64,000 bases of DNA. Source: Mauremys mutica (lineage: Eukaryota; Chordata; Testudines; Geoemydidae). The notes under the pieces were generated by a model. That model saw nothing but the letters and a program-made list of their open reading frames with translations. It did no database searches and was not told where the DNA came from. The translations under genes and the position numbers were made by a program. The number at the start of each line of letters is the position of its first letter. The first letter of the stretch is position 1. The stretch covers positions 47,094,003-47,158,002 of the forward strand of contig NC_059075.1 in the NCBI RefSeq assembly GCF_020497125.1, given 5' to 3'. Shown in pieces: positions 47,111 through 57,120 of the stretch.

Positions 47111-48129
47111 GCAGAATTTTGCTCCTGAATCTGAGCTTTACTTAAATTAATACATTCTAGCCCTTAAAACTGAGAAGAAAGCTTTCAGAATATAAACTGA
47201 GTGTAAATCAATACAGAGGTGCCCAGCTGAGTCTGCAAAAATATGAAACATTAGCTCTGAGGTGTGAACTGCCCCATTCAGCTCACAGGGTGTTAACTCT
47301 AAAGCCCATATAGGACCATTAAAATGTCAAAATGTTACCTATTTAGCTGCTGGACATTTTAGCAGAAACATCGAGCAGGTGTGCTTATCCTACAATTTCG
47401 GATCACCTTTTATCCCTTCCCAAGTGCCAAAAGCCTTAGCTGTTCCCTACCCAACCATCAAACCCTGCAGCTTGCCCCTGATCTCTGCTGTGTAGTTGTG
47501 TTGTCAGTACCAAAATCTGCAGCACTTAAAAACTGAAAATGTGGAGACAGCATAAAATAAAATTGTAACACCAAGATAAAATACCCAAGGGTCAACTGTA
47601 CCGATTGCATGATTCATCTTCACATCTAATTCAATAAAAACCTCCGTATTTTAAAATTTAAATGAAGCTGCTACAGAGTTTCTACTCTGCCACACCAGAG
47701 TGCTCCAGAAACCACAAGTCTGCTGCAGAATGTAGGTCCAGGTTGCTGTGGGGTATGTGGAGTCTTGTCATATTGCAAGTAGCATTGCTAACCGCAGGCA
47801 TTCAAAACACAAGTCAGATCCCCCCCCAAAAATCATGAGATTGGCTTTAAAATCGAGATATTTTTTAAAAATACATGGGGGGGGGGGTTATTTGCCTTCT
47901 CATTTTCGAGCCCTTAGAGTGCACTTAATTCAGGTCTCCAGGTTTTTCTCTACAAACACAAGATGTAGAAACTCATTTGTTTTGAAGGTGAAAGTAGTTT
48001 GCTGCCTTCTACAACTTATATTTGTTCTGACCTTAAAAAAAATGATTTTAGATTAGATTTAAATTAAAATACACTTTGAATGTCAATGGATTTTAGGCTT
48101 GAGAGCCTCATGTTCATTTGAAAATTTTA
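47111..48129. other. Intergenic with dispersed-repeat patches
   Basis: The segment 47765-47870 (AGCATTGCTAACCGCAGGCA, AAAATCATGAGATTGGC) belongs to the same AT-rich dispersed family as 22970. A G-run lies at 47876-47888. The rest is unrecognised. Confidence 0.45.
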
Positions 48130-48134
48130 CTCAG

Positions 48135-48403
48135 GGCTTGGCTACACTTACAAATTTGCAGCGCTGCAGCAGGGTGTGAAAACACACCCTCTCCAGCGCT
48201 GCAAATTGCGGCGCTGCAAAGCGCCAGTGTAGTCAAAGCCCCAGCGCTGGGAGCGCGGCTCCCAGCGCTGTCCGTTATTCCCCACAGGGAGGTGGAGTAC
48301 GGACAGCGCTGGGAGAGCTTTCTCCCAGCGCTGGCGCTTTGACTACACTTAGCGCTTCAAAGCGCTGCCGCGGCAGCGCTTTGAAGTGTAAGTGTAGCCA
48401 AAG
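48135..48403. mobile_element. Highly palindromic MITE rich in AGCGCT
   Basis: Ends are GGCTTGGCTACACTTA and, in inverse, TAAGTGTAGCCAAAGC. CTCAG abuts both sides (48130-48134, 48404-48408), a possible 5-bp target duplication. The interior contains at least six copies of CAGCGCT/AGCGCTG and nested palindromes such as CAGCGCTGGGAGC paired with GCTCCCAGCGCTG and CGGACAGCGCTGGGAG with its inverse. No coding. I recognise the family as abundant in turtles. Confidence 0.85.
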
Positions 48404-48408
48404 CCTCA

Positions 48409-48915
48409 GTGTTGGCAACTCACTGTGATCATCTCAAGTTAGTTGTAAAACTAAGATCCTGACTGCTTGTGGTCATTTAACCATCCACAGCATTTTTTGC
48501 AAGAGTAGAGTAGTTCGGCCTCGGTTTCCTGACCAAACTGGAAAATTCCTTTCTTCCCTAAATTGCCCTTGCAGTTTCATGTGGAGATGATATTCTACTT
48601 GTCTGAAACTGGTGTGAAGTGTTACTCTGTGCTGTGATGCAGATGCTGTGTTTCCTTCCTGAGCTGGCTGCATTTCAGTGGTGGATGAAAGGACTCTGAT
48701 GTATACTTTGTCTATCAGCTTGTGACGGTATGTCTGCTTTAGTGAAAAATATAAATGTTTAATATTTTTTACCAGTCTTAGCACTGCAGAACTGATACAA
48801 CTACAGGAGAGTGGGCCCAGTCCTATTTCTGATTGCATATCATCATCAGAAATTAATTAATTTCCATTCCAGGGACGATAGAGTTGCACATGTGTAACTG
48901 AGATGGAATTTCGTC
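48409..48915. other. Intergenic, nothing recognised
   Basis: A 121-codon reverse ORF (48473-48838) has no motif I recognise. No repeat ends seen. Confidence 0.4.
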
Positions 48916-48926
48916 TATAGAATCTC

Positions 48927-49249
48927 AAAAAGAACAGGAGTACTTGTGGCACCTTAGAGACTAACAAATTTATTTCAGCATGAGCTTTCGTGAGCTACAG
49001 CTCACTTCTTCGGATGCATAGAATGGAACACACAGACAGGAGATATTTATACATACTTCCACCTTTTCATGTTCTCTGTATGTATAAATATCTCCTGTCT
49101 GTGTGTTCCATTCTATGCATCCGAAGAAGTGAGCTGTAGCTCACGAAAGCTCATGCCGAAATAAATTTGTTAGTCTCTAAGGTGCCACAAGTACTCCTGT
49201 TCTTTTTGCGGATATAGACTAACACGGCTGCTACTCTGAAACTTGTCAT
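48927..49249. mobile_element. Penelope-like element tail, near-perfect head-to-head palindrome
   Basis: TATAGAATCTC (11 bp) at 48916-48926 is repeated at 49250-49260. The insert is two inverted 130-bp arms, 48927-49056 and 49078-49207, with one mismatch between them, separated by a 21-bp spacer. A single-copy 3' tail (49208-49249, GATATAGACTAACACGGCTG) follows the right arm. The right arm carries GAAGTGAGCTGTAGCTCACGAAAGC, a hammerhead-like stem II and GAAA core, with CCGAAGA where CTGANGA is expected. No coding. The tail phrase TAACACGGCTGCTACTCTGAAAC is the terminus of a widespread reptile Penelope-like family. Confidence 0.9.
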
Positions 49250-49260
49250 TATAGAATCTC

Positions 49261-50089
49261 AGTTGCTGGTGATGTTGCATGTGCCAGATAAAAACCCTTT
49301 GACTGGGTTAACCTTCCCCCACTGAGAGCAGCAATGTAAAATTTACTAAATTCTTCAGATTCTGCAGTGCTGACTGTGAGCATTTCAAAGACTGGGCATC
49401 TTGCCATACCATTGTGTCTATGGGTGTAGGCAGGCATACTCCATGTACGGCATGACATACAATTTTTGAATATTCAGAGGGTAATGTTTCTTATGATGAC
49501 TGAAAGGTTAGTTTTTGCTTTCCTCATCAGTTCATTTGACTATCTGAATCTTTGTGTTAATGTTTCTTTTGTTCAAATGCAATATTGGTTTGAACAATGA
49601 GGTATAAGTTACATATTTGCCATAAAATGGTCAGAAAACAAGAGTAACTGGGAAAGTAGTCCATATAGTATCTATTTGTCATTCAATTGGTGTGCAAAAT
49701 GAGTGTAAAATATATTAATCTAGTATTCTGTATTAATGGGGGTTATGCCTGCTTATTGCAGAGCTGAATTTTGGGCTGGGAGTATTGGAACACTATGGTG
49801 CAAATTAAGGGGGAGAAGGACGAATTATGGGTATACTGTGGGTGAGGACAATTAATTTGCTAATGTTGTACATATTTCAAAGTGCTAACTATTTCCTTGT
49901 GTGCATCAGTGCACTTCGAACATTGATTTACAGAGTTTTATAATAAGGTAAAAATGCATTCCAGGCCAAAACACAGCATAAATGGTGTCAATACAGGATT
50001 AAATTTCTTTTAACAATGTTTTTTTCACCAAATAGTGTTTTGTTAATGTGCAGTATTAATAATGGCTTCTCTTTAAATATATGAAATTT
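49261..50089. other. Intergenic, nothing recognised
   Basis: AT-rich, no ORF above 70 codons and no element ends identified. Confidence 0.4.
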
Positions 50090-50625
50090 GATAATAAATG
50101 CTGTAGTTTTATCATGGAAAAGAGGAGACTAAGGGGGGATATGATAGAGGTATATAAAATCATGAGTGATGTTGAGAAAGTGGATAAGGAAAAGTTATTT
50201 ACTTATTCCCATAATACAAGAACTAGGGGTCACCAAATGAAATTAATAGGCAGCAGGTTTAAAACAAATAAAAGGAAGTTCTTCTTCACGCAGCGCACAG
50301 TCACCTTGTGGAACTCCTTAGCTGAGGAGGTTGTGAAGGCTAGGACTATAACAATGTTTAAAAGGGAACTGGATAAATTCATGGTGGCTAAGTCCATAAA
50401 TGGCTATTAGCCAGGATGGGTAAGAATGGTGTCCCTAGCCTCTGTTCAGCAGAGGATGGAGATGGATGGCAGGAGAGAGATCACTTGATCATTGCCTGTT
50501 AGGTTCACTCCCTCTGGGGCACCTGGCATTGGCCACTGTCGGTAGACAGATACTGGGCTAGATGGACCTTTGGTCTGACCCGATACGACCATTCTTATGT
50601 TCTTCTTATGTTCTTATGTTCTTAT
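50090..50625 (+). mobile_element. CR1 LINE 3' end with intact C-terminal frame
   Basis: The 109-codon ORF (50081-50410) reads [20 protein letters not shown], then [20 protein letters not shown] and [15 protein letters not shown], the CR1 ORF2 C-terminus, without a frameshift. The 3' UTR follows (ATTAGCCAGGATGGGTAAG, GGGCTAGATGGACCTTTGGT), with the tail repeat TTCTTATG repeated four times at 50594-50625. This is the cleanest CR1 3' end in the window and shows the 8-bp tail repeat well. Confidence 0.95.
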
Positions 50626-51176
50626 CATGTGGCCTGCTTACATTTGTCATTGTCAGCTTTCATATTCTGCCTACTGTGTTCCATATATGCATGAACTCAC
50701 CTCATCTTTGTGAACTCAGTGATTATAACATAAATACTGTACTACAAATTAACCTATTCTTCTAGCACAGACCTTGCTAGCATTATTTTCTTCTTTAATA
50801 AGTCTGGTTGCAGGGCTCATATTCTCATTAGAAAAAAGAATCAGATTTACTTGTCAAAAGATATAGGATATTTTTAAGGGTTGGTGTCACTATGTGGTAA
50901 CCTTTTATTTCCAGAGATCAGATGTCAAACACTGTCTTTGATCACCACTAAACATGGCCGTCTCATTCTAAACTCCAGGGACAAGATTTTGTGATGCAGT
51001 TTCAGGGGTGAGAGGTGCAGCACAAAACTCATAGCCCACAGAGTGCTTGTTGTAGGGCAGTCAGTGGCTGTGAGCCACTTTTGCATCCTCCCAATTCTGA
51101 GCTGTAATGGGATCAGGCATCTGGCCCTATATGTCTACATTTCTCAGCCTCACAAGTGTAAGCCCTTGGCCTGAAG
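50626..51176. other. Intergenic, nothing recognised
   Basis: No motif, ORF or repeat terminus that I can support. Confidence 0.4.
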
Positions 51177-51184
51177 CTCTAGAA

Positions 51185-51373
51185 CAGGGATTGTCTATTT
51201 TTTGTCACGATCCAAATTTCTTGGTCAAGGTATTGTCAAAGTTCAGACTCCAGAGAAAATAATACAAAAGTAACGATAATAAGTAGATAAAAAGATTTTG
51301 GGGATCCATTCAAAAGTGTCTGGCGGTCCAGATTTGGCCTTGCAGTCCTCCTATTGATTACCCCTGTTGGCTG
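51185..51373. mobile_element. Probable hAT-like MITE with 8-bp TSD
   Basis: CTCTAGAA occurs at 51177-51184 and 51374-51381. The left end is CAGGGATTGTC. A matching GATTACCCCTG lies at 51356-51366, seven bases inside the right duplication. The 8-bp duplication supports hAT, but the extra seven bases (TTGGCTG) are unexplained, so the right boundary is uncertain. Confidence 0.6.
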
Positions 51374-51381
51374 CTCTAGAA

Positions 51382-52509
51382 GATAAAGAGCTCTCTTCTC
51401 TCATCTATTGATGAACAGAGATAAGAATGGCCACAGAGCTGTTTTTTTCTGCATAAGCTATTTATCCAGAACTCCAGATGGAGAGAAACTACAGAGGGGA
51501 AGGAGCTCTCTGCTCCATCTATTGGTGAATAGCAAGAAGTACAGCTACAGGGAAAGCTTCATTTGCATAAGCTTTCTACCAAGAGTTCCTTCAGTGATAG
51601 TCTGTCGGAGCCACTGTAACTGGATACAAATTCAGAATTGGTTAGGTAGAAGAACTGAACTGGTAAAGGTAAAAATGGTTCCTGTCTTGTAGTGAAGATT
51701 CTGCTCAAAACCATCTATGCTATTGGTTTTCTCCCCTGGGGATCCCATGCTGTTGAAAGGGCTTTGCAGGAGAGCCAACATGGACTGAGGCCTTGGCTAT
51801 AAAAGTGTAAGTCCTTTGTCTCAGGAAAAGGCACAGAGGTGGCTGTTCAACAGAGACAAGAAGAGGCAGCTCTGCTGTGGGGTGCAATGCAGAGAGGCCT
51901 CTTCAGTAAAACTTCAGAGAACAGCAGCAGAGCTTAGTGAACTCCAGTGAGGCCCCTTTAACCCAGATGCTAAATAATGCTTGAAACGATAGGTGCTGGA
52001 ACTAGAGGTGTTGCCGCAGTCTCTGGCTTGAAGTGATTTCCGTTATATACAGGGTTTACAGTTTGGTTTAATGGCTCTCAGCACCCCCACAATATAAATT
52101 GTTCCAGCACCCCTGGCTGAAACCACTATAGCTGGGTTAGGTGGTAGAGCCTCAGGACAGGACCAGGCAGAGCTTCCCAGGAGACAGGCCTGCCTGAGAG
52201 CACCTCAGGAGCATTTGGGGACTACACTATCCACTGACACCAAACCATGAATGGTGGTTAGCAAAGGGGGAAGTAATGTGTAACAGGACATTTGTCTATT
52301 GGATGTTCACAGTGGCAGGTGGAAACTGAGTTAATGGATCTTTGCCAAAATTACCACAGGAGAGTGTTTTATTAATCATTTATATAGATAGACTGTTGGT
52401 GTATTTTCTGTATTCCCTTCTCTCCTGTAAAGTTTTCCTTCTTTCATACACAGACTCAGTGCTTGAGGGTAGGAAAGTATTGTCTATTAAGAATGCCCAG
52501 GGAATGTAT
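51382..52509. other. Intergenic, nothing recognised
   Basis: Contains the repeated phrase GCTCTCT(T/G)CTC...CATCTATTG at 51389-51411 and 51505-51525, a weak direct repeat of about 115 bp spacing. No gene seen. Confidence 0.4.
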
Positions 52510-53262
52510 TTAGTGATCCCAGAAATTCTGGCTGATGATCATCATCATTATCACTCCTATAACCACATTGGTCATCATTGATGAGTAATCATTGATTGAT
52601 GAGCAATCAACCAATGTCTCCACCCCTGATGATTGTGTCAGTGCTTGAGTCTCCGGGAAGTCCATTCCTGTCCACTCTTTTATGTTGTCAATCCATCTCT
52701 TCTTCTGTCTACCTCTTCTTCTCTTTCCCTGAACTGTCCCTTGGAGGATGATCTTGGATAGGCCAGATGATCTTGTTACATGGCCATACCACTTCAGCTT
52801 GCGCTTCTTCACGGTCGTCAGGAGGTCTTCATATGACCCAGCGCATTGGGTGATGATGTAACGGACCTCTTCATTAGTGATGTGGTAGAAGTAGGAAATG
52901 CCCAGGATTTTACGGAAATATCTCATCTCTATTACCTGTATTTTCTGTTCAAGTTCTGCCGAAAGGGTCCCTGTCTGGCATACATACAGAAAAATGGAGA
53001 TGACCAATGCGTGCAGCAGTTTCAGTTTGGATTCCAGGGAGATGTTCTTATTCCTCCAAATTGGCTTTAGCTTTGCTACTGCTGCTGTTGTTTGCGCAGT
53101 TCTTGCCCAAATTTCTGCCTTGGATCCTTCATCAGTGATGATTGCCCCCAAATACTTGAACTGTTTCACTGTCTCCAGCTCTTGTCCACTGACAGTGATA
53201 TGTGAGCTGAGCCCATCATGTTTGTTTGTCATCAGCTTGGTTTTCTCTGCACTGATTTCCAT
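52510..53262 (-). pseudogene. Non-LTR retrotransposon ORF2 C-terminus, RTE-like
   Basis: A single 250-codon frame on the - strand, the longest uninterrupted transposon ORF after hAT copy A. It reads EISAEKTKLMTNKHDG and VKQFKYLGAIITDEGSKAEI (after RT motif C), then LLHALVISIFLYVCQTGTL and the C-terminal signature LKWYGHVTRSSGL...QGKRRRGRQKKRWIDNIKEW. The 3' end runs into ATGATG/CATCAT repeats (52530-52560), like the short tandem tails of RTE-clade LINEs. The RT palm is absent, so the copy is 5'-truncated near 53270. Clade assignment is from recalled similarity. Confidence 0.85.
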
Positions 53263-53783
53263 GCCTTATTTTGCGGCGGTTTCATCCAATCATTTCTGGC
53301 TAATGATGGTGTTTGTTAATTTTAAGAGGGACACCTGGCTATTTGGAGCTGGCCCTTGTTGCTGCTGTTAACCCCTGGCAGAAGGATTACATAAGTCATA
53401 TGCAGTATGTAGCAGACTTCCGTAATTTCTTATTCAGCAGACATCTTGGAGTTGTTAAAACCTACAGTATCTTGATGAGTAAGAAAACACACGGTAACAA
53501 AAATTGTAGCTGAATTGTTAGTGTCATTATAGTCTGAGGTTGAATGCAGCAGAACAGTTTAGAATAGAAAGGATAAAAGACCACTATACAAAAATGAAAC
53601 TTCAAGGGGAATTTAGATAGATGTACTGTAATTGCCTACATTGAAATTGGGGCTGTGCACTGAGGCCAATGGCCCAAGGCATATGAAAAGTGCCAAGATA
53701 TTTTTAGTGGTTGCAAACAGGACATTTTATGTCTAAACTGAAAGGCAGTCCCTCCAGCAACCTGGGACATTGGCTCAGTATGG
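53263..53783. other. Intergenic, nothing recognised
   Basis: Short ORFs only; no repeat ends. Separates the RTE-like fragment from a hAT element. Confidence 0.4.
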
Positions 53784-53791
53784 ATCCAGAG

Positions 53792-54277
53792 CAGCGGTGG
53801 GCAAACTTTTTGGCTCGAGGGCCACATCTGGGAATAGAAATTGTATGGTGGGCCATGAATGCTCACAAAATTGGGTTTGAGGTGCAGGGGGGGTGAGGGC
53901 TCTGGTTGGGGGTGCAGGAGGGTGCTCTGGGGTGGGATTGAGGGGTTCAGAGGGTGGGAGGGGGATCAGGGTTGGGGCATGGGGTTGGGGCATGGGGACG
54001 GGCTCTGGGTGGCGCTTGCTTCGAGCGGCTCCCGGAAGCAGTGTCATGTCCCTTCTCTGGCTCCCATTAGAGCGGTGGATGGGGCCATTGGAGCATGTAG
54101 GAGCCAGAGGGGAGCCATGTCATGACTTCTGGGAGCTGCGTGGAACGGCCCCCGACCCTGCGTCCTGGCTGGAGCAGGACAAGCCCCAGACCCTGCTCCC
54201 CAGCATGAGCTCGAGGGCTGGCTTAAAATGGCTAGCGGGCCAGATCCGGCCCACGGGCCATAGTTTGCCCACCCCTG
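53792..54277. mobile_element. Non-autonomous hAT-like element (CAGCGGTGGGCAAAC ends)
   Basis: Ends are CAGCGGTGGGCAAACTTT and, reverse-complemented, CAGGGGTGGGCAAACTAT. Flanking octamers ATCCAGAG (53784-53791) and ATCTAGAA (54278-54285) match at six of eight positions, both differences transitions, so an aged 8-bp duplication. The interior is G-rich (GGGGTGCAGGAGGGTG). Long ORFs here are compositional. A truncated relative lies at 60761-61145. Confidence 0.88.
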
Positions 54278-54285
54278 ATCTAGAA

Positions 54286-56400
54286 GAAAGCGTATCACCT
54301 ACTAAATCACCACTGTAACTTTCTGCTGTACTTCCTCCGAGGTCTCTGATATATCTACTGAGTCGCATTGGCTCTGTTTAGCTTGCAAGAGTTGATGTGG
54401 TGGTGTACAGCAATATAACACTTAGGTCTTATTGGGCTGAAATCCATGTACATTATAATGTAAAGTAGGCATTACTAGATAGGAGATTTAGCTGTTGATT
54501 GTTAACAGCATATTGTTTAAATATGAGCAGGGAAAAGGGCTACAATTATTAGCCAAGTCAAGAATTAACAAAGGAGGTCAGCACAGAGAGTGTAAATCAG
54601 TACCTCTTCTGGCTTTAGATATCAGGAGCTACACTGAGGAGAGTGATATAAAAGTGTAGATTGGTAAATGCTACATAATTATTTTAACCCAAGAGATGTG
54701 AAGGGTAAGGTTTCTCCTGAGATTTAATTTGAAGCTCATTGTATTGTCTCTTGCTAGTCTAAATAAAATGCACTTCTAATTAGGATTAACAGTGTTCTCC
54801 ACCTTTATTCTAATCCTCTGATTCTCATGGTGGGATTCTTACAAGTGCAAATTCCAAGAATAGCATTGCCTTAAAAGGTGGCAAATGGGAAGGAATGTAG
54901 TTTTGGCAAATATATGGGATTTTATTCAGTCACTTAGTCATAGTTGCCCCCTCAAGTGAGAAATAACAATAGAATTTTCTGAGCAAGAGACAAGTTAAGT
55001 AAAGAGAAGTTAAGATAAGTGGTCTCTCGCTCCAGATAATTGTAATACAAGTATAATTTATAAACGGTGCATGCAGGGCTTGCTTGTCACTGGGCATAAA
55101 TCAACATACATATAGCGCTCTACACCAGCTGAGGATCTGATCCCCTGGGTGAAAGGATACATTCATGTTATTTTTACTCACATGAGTAATCATACTGAAA
55201 TAAATGGGATCCCACAGGTAGGTAAAGATTATTAAGGGTTTCAGGATCACGTTTTCAGCTTGTATCCTAATTCCATTTCCCAGGTCTTTGCAGAATTCCA
55301 ATTTTCATTGCTGAAGCTTTCTTTGACTAACATAGCATACCATAGGAGGGAAGTGGGCCCAACCCTACTGGATGTTGAGCATCCTCTACTCTCATTGACT
55401 TTAATAGGAGTTAACGCTTTCAGGATTGGGCTGAGTGAATTTCTAAGAATTTTGCATGCAGGGCCATTCCTTGCACACAGCTCTATCTCAGTCTGCTTAC
55501 ATTATTTATTTATTAACTTGCATAATAATTGGTACAGAACCATATTGTTGGAAAGTTGGCCCAGACCTGATGAAGGGGTACAGGAACTCCACATGTGTGG
55601 TCTCTGGCAGGTTCTGGCAGCTGAGCCCCATGCTTTTTGCATAGGAGTCTAACACTGCACCCTAGTCAAAAAATGTTTCTGGTCCTTATGTGAACATTTC
55701 CCATATATCAGTACAGTCTGGCCCTAGAACTCTACTGTTGTTATGATAACAGTGTACAGCTCTGAACAAAGTAGTTGCCATAACAGAGCTGACCTTTCTA
55801 AAAACCAAACTAATGCTCTGAATTCTTTTCTTATGCCTTGGGAAGGAGACACCTCTCCACCCAGCAGGAATAAAAGTTCTCATGCTAGCCTAGTTCTTTG
55901 CATTAGCACTTGTTGCTGAGCTCCTGCTCTCTATTAGTTACCCATGCAGCTCAGAATTTAACTTGGCAGCACTCAGACTTCTCACTGAAATTGATTCAGC
56001 TGTTAACCGTCAGATCCACCCACTGGCATACAAAAATTCCCTAAATCAAAAGTCATGGACTTTTTAAAAAAACATGCAAATCAGAGAGTCCATGACCTCA
56101 CAGAGAAATGTGACAAAAATGCAGCCTTAACTATAATCAATTTCATTCTAGAGGCCTGACCCTGCACTCACTGAAGTTAGTAACAACATTCCCATTTGCT
56201 TCCTGGAGTACATGTCTGAGTCCTAGATACTGAACACTTTAGTCTCACTGTCGTGCGGTTGGTGGCCCCTTTAAGGAGAGTCCAGGCCCAGGCTACCTGT
56301 GAGGAGCTATTTTAAAGGGGAAAAGTCCATCTAGGCACTTAATCAAATAGGCACCTGGGCCTGATAAAAGGCCATCAGGGCTCCTTTGCAGAGAGGTGCT
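54286..56400. other. Intergenic, nothing recognised
   Basis: AT-rich sequence with a 130-codon ORF (55260-55652) of no known similarity. Part of 55120-55450 repeats phrases such as GGATCTGATCCCCTGGGTG and TTGACTTTAATAGGAGTTAA that look like a decayed dispersed repeat. Confidence 0.4.
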
Positions 56401-56406
56401 CAGATA

Positions 56407-56666
56407 GGCTATGTCTGTACTTCAGCTGGGAATATACTTCCCAGCATGGACAATCAGACATGTGCTAGTGCACTAAAAGAGCAGTGTGGCTGTGGCGGCA
56501 AGGGCCAGGGCTGGGATTAGCTGTTTGAGTGCAAACCCACCCAGCTCCCTGGCTATGTGCTTGGATAGCTAGCCCAAGCCATTGCTCATGTTAGAACCAC
56601 ACTGCTATTTTTAGCATGCTAGCTCAAGCAGCGACTCACACTCCCAGCTGCAGTGTAAACATACCC
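56407..56666. repeat. MITE with CTGTACTTCAGCTGGGA-type TIRs
   Basis: The left GGCTATGTCTGTACTTCAGC and the right end, reverse-complemented, GGGTATGTTTACACTGCAGC form TIRs of about 26 bp with several mismatches. Flanking AGATA and AGAAA agree at four of five. The interior includes GCTAGTGCACTAAAAGAGCAG and the near-inverse TGCTATTTTTAGCATGCTAGC. Confidence 0.75.
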
Positions 56667-57120
56667 AGAAAAAGCAACTCTCTGATGATGATGGCAGCAG
56701 CAACAACACTGCTGCCTGTTAACCTCTCTAAACTGAGAGGTGAAAGCTCTTAGCTTAGCAGAAAGATGCCAATTGGTAGGTGAACTTAAATGAGGGTTAT
56801 TGCTGGCCTGAAGCGTAACCCAGTTCCAGGAGGAAAGCTTTGGACTCTCTATGTGAGGGCATAAACATAGGCGTGCGCAGCACATTTCATTAGAGTGTGC
56901 ACCCAGGGAATTTTATTATTATTTTTAAAGGCGAACATTTATTGAATACTCATTCATAAAGGACATTTTTTTATTCATCAAACAAACTAAAGAAACTAAA
57001 ACTTAATTTTTTTAACTAAAAAAACAACTAAATTTTACTTTAAAAATACAAACTTAAAAAATGAGACACAAAATACCAAATTTTTGCTGTAGTGATAACC
57101 AGGCGTATGCAAAGATGCAG

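Noticed and set aside
53893..54318. 141-codon ORF
   Set aside because: Entirely within a G-rich non-autonomous hAT element and its flank.
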